This document shows, piece after piece, positions 59,184-62,854 of a DNA stretch of 62,854 nucleotides. Numbering within the stretch: the stretch's first letter is position 1; each line of letters opens with the position of its first letter. Below the pieces are notes generated by a model, which searched no databases, was not told the origin of the DNA, and worked only from the letters and a program-made list of their open reading frames with translations. The stretch is from the NCBI RefSeq assembly GCF_037860755.1, contig NZ_JBBEOI010000005.1, positions 1 through 62,854 on the forward strand, in the 5' to 3' direction. The translations under genes and the position numbers were made by a program. This stretch comes from Aquipuribacter hungaricus. Its GTDB lineage: Bacteria > Actinomycetota > Actinomycetes > Actinomycetales > JBBAYJ01.

Positions 59184-60428
59184 ATGGCGACGACGGACGT
59201 GCTCCTCCTGCTCGGTGCGCTGCTGCTGGGCGTGCTGCTCGGGGCGGCGCTGGCGACCGTGCTCGTCCGTGCCCGCGCTGCTGCCGTGCGCGCCCGCGTC
59301 GAGGCCGAGCGGGACGTGCTGCGCGCGCGGACGGTCGAGCTGACGGCTGCCGTGCGCCTGCAGGACGAGCACGACGCGGCGCTGGCACCGCTGGGCTCGG
59401 CCCTGCGCCGTATGGAGTCGCAGGTGGCGGTGCTGGAGCGGGACCGGGTGGCGCAGTACGCGGGCCTGCGCGAGCAGCTGAGCGGCCTCGCCCAGACCAA
59501 CGAGGCCCTCCGCTCGCAGACCGCCGCGCTGGCCGGGGCGCTCCGCTCCCCCAACGCGCGCGGCTCCTGGGGCGAGGTGCAGCTGCGGCGGGTCGTCGAG
59601 CACGCGGGCATGCTCGCCCGGGTCGACTTCGCCGAGCAGGTCCCGGGGACCAGCGCCAGCGGCGCCGCCGTCCGCCCGGACATGGTGATCACGCTCCCCG
59701 GCGGCAAGCACGTGGTCGTCGACGCCAAGGCGCCCATGGCGGCGTTCCTCGAGCAGCGCTACGACGCCCACGCCGCGGCGGTCCGCCGGCACGTCGACAC
59801 CCTGGCGGCCAAGGAGTACTGGACGGCCTTCCCCGACACCCCCGAGCTCGTCGTCTGCTTCGTCCCGGGCGAGGCCTTCCTGGCCGCGGCGTGCGAGCAG
59901 GACCCGTCGCTCATGGACGCCGCGATGGCCAAGCGGGTCGTGCTCGCCACCCCGACCACCCTGCTCGCGCTGCTGCGCACGGTGGCGCTCACCTGGCAGC
60001 AGGACGCGCTGGCCGGCTCGGCCCGGGAGCTGTTCGACGTGGGCCGCGAGCTGCACGCCCGGCTGTCGACGCTGGGCTCGCACGCCGGCAAGCTCGGGCG
60101 CGACCTGCGCCGCGCGGTCGAGGACTACAACGCCATGGTGGCCTCGTTGGAGACCCGGGTGCTCGTCACTGCCCGCCGCATGAAGGACCTGTCGGTGGTC
60201 GGCGACGACATCCCCGTCGTCGAGCCGGTGGACGCCGCGCCGCGTCCGCTCACGGCTGCCGAGCTGGTGGGCGGCGGCAGCGGGGTCGACGAGGACCGGG
60301 GTGGGAGGGGCGCCCTCGAGGACCAGCGCGCGCGAGGCGCCCTCGACGAGGTCGACGAGCTGGCCGCCGCGCTCGGGGAGGGACCGGACCGGCGCCCGCC
60401 GGCCCGGCGGGACGGCACGGCGGGGTGA
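59184..60428 (+). CDS. rmuC: DNA recombination protein RmuC
   Basis: 414 aa. An N-terminal membrane helix (DVLLLLGALLLGVLLGAALA) and a coiled coil (about 35-130) precede the RmuC nuclease-like domain (SPNARGSWGEVQLRRVVEHA, VRPDMVITLPGGKHVVVDAK, AFPDTPELVVCFVPGEAFLA). RmuC limits inversions at short inverted repeats; PD-(D/E)XK-like residues D and K appear in PDMVI...DAK. CAGTCT lies 7 nt before the ATG. The C-terminal ~60 residues are variable. Confidence 0.93.
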   Translation: MATTDVLLLLGALLLGVLLGAALATVLVRARAAAVRARVEAERDVLRARTVELTAAVRLQDEHDAALAPLGSALRRMESQVAVLERDRVAQYAGLREQLSGLAQTNEALRSQTAALAGALRSPNARGSWGEVQLRRVVEHAGMLARVDFAEQVPGTSASGAAVRPDMVITLPGGKHVVVDAKAPMAAFLEQRYDAHAAAVRRHVDTLAAKEYWTAFPDTPELVVCFVPGEAFLAAACEQDPSLMDAAMAKRVVLATPTTLLALLRTVALTWQQDALAGSARELFDVGRELHARLSTLGSHAGKLGRDLRRAVEDYNAMVASLETRVLVTARRMKDLSVVGDDIPVVEPVDAAPRPLTAAELVGGGSGVDEDRGGRGALEDQRARGALDEVDELAAALGEGPDRRPPARRDGTAG

Positions 60429-60442
60429 GGGAGCGCGTGGCA

Positions 60443-60468
60443 CCTGGCGACCGGGTGGTGGCGCCAGG
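60443..60468. terminator. Weak hairpin between rmuC and the 118-aa gene
   Basis: CCTGGCG (60443-60449) pairs with CGCCAGG (60462-60468), 7 bp with a 12-nt loop, in the convergent gap. Confidence 0.35.
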
Positions 60469-60534
60469 CGTCCCTGCGTCGCGCGCCCGCGCCCCGCGGT
60501 CAGTGGCCGACGATCGGTGCCCGACGGTCGCGGG

Positions 60535-60891
60535 TCAGTCGCCGAAGGTCGCGAGCGCCTCGGCGAGGACCCGCTCGGCCGCGACCTTGAGGTCTGCGTC
60601 GACCTCGCCCCCGACGCCACGGGGGTTGCGGGCCGCCAGCGCAGTAGGCGCCGCAGGCACGGCAGCACCGAGGTCGGCGCCGCTGGCGCTTCCTGGACTA
60701 AGAGGACCGGGTGCGGCTCCAGCACGCCGCCTGCGCCAGGCCGCCTCGAGCGCCGCCCGCGCCTGCGCCGGCGTCGTGCCGGGCGCCAGCTCGAGGACCG
60801 CGGGCACGAGCCAGTCGACGTCCACCGTCCCGGGCGGCGGGGCGAAGACGCGCTCCCCCGACACCCAGTCCGACGGTGTCCCCGGGCTCAT
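60535..60891 (-). CDS. Hypothetical protein coupled to ispH
   Basis: 118 aa, not recognised. The ATG overlaps the ispH stop (ATGA). The N-terminal part ([40 protein letters not shown]) looks folded; the middle is a Pro/Gly/Ala linker and the end a helix ([17 protein letters not shown]). No signal peptide or membrane helix. Coupling to ispH suggests coexpression but not a shared reaction. Confidence 0.6.
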   Translation of the reverse strand: MSPGTPSDWVSGERVFAPPPGTVDVDWLVPAVLELAPGTTPAQARAALEAAWRRRRAGAAPGPLSPGSASGADLGAAVPAAPTALAARNPRGVGGEVDADLKVAAERVLAEALATFGD

Positions 60892-61874
60892 GACCGGGCG
60901 GCCGCCTGCGCCTGCTGCTTGGCGATCTTGATGTCCTTGCGGAGCTCCTTGGGCAGGGAGAAGAGCAGGTCCTCCTCGGCCGTGACGACCTCCTCGCAGT
61001 CGCCGTAGCCGCGCTCGGCCAGCATCTCGATGACCTCGCGGACGAGGATCTCCGGCACCGAGGCACCCGAGGTCACACCGACCGTCGTCACGCCGTCGAG
61101 CCAGCGCTCGTCGATCTCGCGCACGTTGTCCACGCGGTAGGACGCGGCGGCGCCGTTCTCCAGTGCCACCTCGACGAGGCGGACGCTGTTGGAGGAGTTC
61201 GCCGAGCCCACGACGATGACCAGCTCGGACTCGCGGGCGATCTTCTTCACGGCCACCTGGCGGTTCTGGGTGGCGTAGCAGATGTCGTCGCTGGGCGGGT
61301 CGGCCAGCAGCGGGAAGCGCTCGCGCAGGCGGCGGACCGTGTCCATGGTCTCGTCGACGCTCAGCGTGGTCTGCGACAGCCAGACGACGCGGGAGGGGTC
61401 CCGGACCACGACGTTGTCCACGTCCTCCGGGCCGTCGACGAGCTGGATGCGCTCGGGCGCCTCGCCGGCGGTGCCCTCGACCTCCTCGTGGCCCTCGTGG
61501 CCGATGAGGAGGATGTCGTAGTCGTCGTCGGCGAAGCGGACGGCCTCGCGGTGCACCTTGGTCACCAGCGGGCACGTCGCGTCGATCGTCTGCAGCATCC
61601 GCCGGGCGGCGTCGGCGTGCACCTGCGGGGACACCCCGTGGGCGCTGAAGACCACGCGTGCGCCCTCGGGCACCTCGTCGGTGTCGTCGACGAAGATCGC
61701 CCCCCGGGCCGCCAGGGTCTCCACGACGTGCTTGTTGTGGACGATCTGCTTGCGGACGTACACCGGCGGGCCGTACAGCTCCAGGGCCTTCTCGACCGCG
61801 ACGACGGCACGGTCCACACCGGCGCAGTAGCCGCGCGGCGCAGCGAGCAGGACACGCTTGCTCTGTTCGGTCAC
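60888..61874 (-). CDS. ispH: 4-hydroxy-3-methylbut-2-enyl diphosphate reductase
   Basis: 328 aa. The last enzyme of the MEP isoprenoid pathway, making IPP and DMAPP with a 4Fe-4S cluster. Cluster cysteines are in [27 protein letters not shown] and [11 protein letters not shown]; the catalytic TxxE-like and [10 protein letters not shown] regions are present. The GTG at 61874 follows TACGAT by 6 nt (leaderless), and this box overlaps that of the divergent xseA. Confidence 0.95.
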   Translation of the reverse strand: MTEQSKRVLLAAPRGYCAGVDRAVVAVEKALELYGPPVYVRKQIVHNKHVVETLAARGAIFVDDTDEVPEGARVVFSAHGVSPQVHADAARRMLQTIDATCPLVTKVHREAVRFADDDYDILLIGHEGHEEVEGTAGEAPERIQLVDGPEDVDNVVVRDPSRVVWLSQTTLSVDETMDTVRRLRERFPLLADPPSDDICYATQNRQVAVKKIARESELVIVVGSANSSNSVRLVEVALENGAAASYRVDNVREIDERWLDGVTTVGVTSGASVPEILVREVIEMLAERGYGDCEEVVTAEEDLLFSLPKELRKDIKIAKQQAQAAARS

Positions 61875-61897
61875 CCCCCCATCGTAGGTTGGCGTCG
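61875..61897. promoter_or_regulatory. Bidirectional leaderless promoter of ispH and xseA
   Basis: Minus strand: TACGAT (61886-61881) then six bases and the ispH GTG (61874). Plus strand: TAGGTT (61885-61890) then seven bases and the xseA ATG (61898). The hexamers share two base pairs, and only 23 bp separate the start codons. Confidence 0.7.
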
Positions 61898-62854
61898 ATG
61901 TCCCCCGCCCCTGCCTCCGAGCCGGCCACCCGTACGGTGCCCGAGCGCGCCTCGGACACGACGCCGGACTCCCCCTGGCCGCTGCGCCTGCTCACCCACA
62001 ACATGGGCATCTACGTGGCCCGGATGCCCGCGCTGTGGGTCGAGACGCAGATCGTGTCGCTCAAGCGCCGGCCCGGTGCGTCGCTGGTCTTCCTCGACCT
62101 GCGCGACACCGACGTCGAGATGTCGATGTCCGCCACCTGCCCCACCACGACGCTGGACGCGGCCGGGCCGGCGGTGCGGGAGGGCGCCCGCGTGGTCATG
62201 CGGGTCGAGCCGCGCTTCTACCCCAAGCGGGGCACGCTCTCGCTCTGGGTCTCCGTCGTCCGCCCGCTCGGCGAGGGCGAGCTGCTCGCCCGCGTCGAGC
62301 AGCTCAAGCGGACGCTCGCCGGCGAGGGCCTGTTCGCCCTGGACCGCAAGAAGCCGCTGCCGTTCCTGCCGCGGACGGTCGGCCTGGTGTGCGGTCGCGG
62401 CAGCGCGGCGGAGCACGACGTCGTCGAGAACGCCCGCCGGCGCTGGCCCGCCGTCCGGATCGAGGTCCGCGAGGTCGCCGTGCAGGGGCCGACCGCGGTG
62501 CAGCAGGTCGGCGAGGCCGTCACCGAGCTGGACGGGCTGGCCCACGTCGACGTCATCGTGGTCGCGCGCGGCGGCGGCTCGACCGAGGACCTGCTGCCGT
62601 TCAGCAACGAGTCGCTGCTGCGCACGGTCGCCGCCTGCCGCACCCCGGTGGTGTCGGCCATCGGGCACGAGGAGGACTCCCCCCTCCTGGACCTCGTCGC
62701 CGACGTCCGCGCCTCGACACCGACGGACGCGGCCCGACGCATCGTGCCCGACGCGGCGCACGAGCAGCAGGTGGTCGGCGCCGCCCGCGAGCGCGGCCGG
62801 GCCGCCGTGCACCGCCGGGTCGACCGGGAGCGCGAGCTGCTGCGCGCGCTGCGG
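61898..62854 (+). CDS. xseA: Exodeoxyribonuclease VII large subunit, 3' end missing
   Basis: 319 codons are visible before the window ends. An N-terminal OB-fold (about 25-125: [54 protein letters not shown]) is followed by the catalytic core ([60 protein letters not shown]). With XseB it degrades single-stranded DNA from both ends. The ATG is leaderless and shares its promoter with ispH. Confidence 0.95.
   Translation, partial: MSPAPASEPATRTVPERASDTTPDSPWPLRLLTHNMGIYVARMPALWVETQIVSLKRRPGASLVFLDLRDTDVEMSMSATCPTTTLDAAGPAVREGARVVMRVEPRFYPKRGTLSLWVSVVRPLGEGELLARVEQLKRTLAGEGLFALDRKKPLPFLPRTVGLVCGRGSAAEHDVVENARRRWPAVRIEVREVAVQGPTAVQQVGEAVTELDGLAHVDVIVVARGGGSTEDLLPFSNESLLRTVAACRTPVVSAIGHEEDSPLLDLVADVRASTPTDAARRIVPDAAHEQQVVGAARERGRAAVHRRVDRERELLRALR

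Noticed and set aside
57053-59737. Minus-strand frame of nearly 900 codons covering the YdcF-like gene and part of ychF
   Set aside because: Shadow frame; the real YchF lies in another minus-strand frame with a full set of GTPase motifs.

Overview
The window is chromosome from a very GC-rich actinobacterium (class Actinomycetia). Supporting evidence is mycothiol synthesis (mshB), a SigE/anti-sigma/HtrA/TatB stress module, GpgS, a DUF3117 microprotein, a DUF222-HNH protein, GTG starts, GTGA/ATGA overlaps, and many genes whose start codon sits 6-8 nt after a TANNNT-like -10 box, as expected for leaderless mRNAs. The family cannot be decided from the sequence. As I remember the M. tuberculosis map, many backbone genes run in the reverse of the Rv1108c-Rv1239c order (xseA, ispH, ychF, typA, mshB, fdxC, dapC, dapD, dapE, LOG gene, folP2, gpgS, DivIVA-like gene, tag, DUF3117, O-methyltransferase, sigE, rseA, htrA, tatB, mrp). 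No rRNA, tRNA, CRISPR array or intact insertion sequence was seen.

Region by region. 1-7 kb holds a P1 peptidase (cut by the window edge), an Xaa-Pro aminopeptidase, a general-stress membrane protein, Dps, a DUF3099 protein, a TetR regulator with palindromic operators, a VOC protein, an RraB-like protein and an EamA transporter. 7-17.4 kb is the envelope-stress neighbourhood: an MgtE N-domain/CBS protein without a channel, a DUF1003 protein, a PilB-type ATPase with an extra C-terminal double zinc ribbon, Mrp, then oppositely oriented tatB, htrA, anti-sigma factor and sigE, an O-methyltransferase and DUF3117. 17.5-23.1 kb holds an enoyl-CoA hydratase and the minus-strand run LOG gene, folP2-like, gpgS, divIVA-like, SRPBCC, tag.

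23.0-25.8 kb looks like a decayed insertion in the 5' part of the LOG gene. About 103 bp of that gene is present at both ends, each copy with its own promoter-like sequence and N-terminus. Between the copies are two frameshifted gene remnants and a compact two-gene unit: a secreted four-cysteine protein and a 92-aa membrane protein, closed by a strong hairpin terminator. This is the best candidate here for an undescribed system.

26-33 kb carries lysine/peptidoglycan precursor genes (dapE, dapD, dapC) with a cupin, a lysozyme-like membrane protein, citrate synthase and a 7Fe-type ferredoxin. 33-43 kb has a VanW-domain protein, a flavin reductase, a small membrane protein, an unusual FtsH-like protease, mshB and a 1303-aa secreted LamG/GH43 protein. 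43-50 kb has a DUF222-HNH protein, a DUF1801 protein, typA, a Nudix hydrolase, a PCD-VOC fusion and a VIT1-type transporter. 50-57 kb is a complete oligopeptide ABC importer (oppA, then oppBCDF). 57-62.8 kb has a YdcF-like protein, ychF, rmuC, a small hypothetical gene, ispH and the 5' part of xseA, which runs off the window.

Themes beyond gene content are the leaderless promoter pattern, two divergent gene pairs whose -10 boxes overlap, and abundant short tandem repeats both inside genes and between them.
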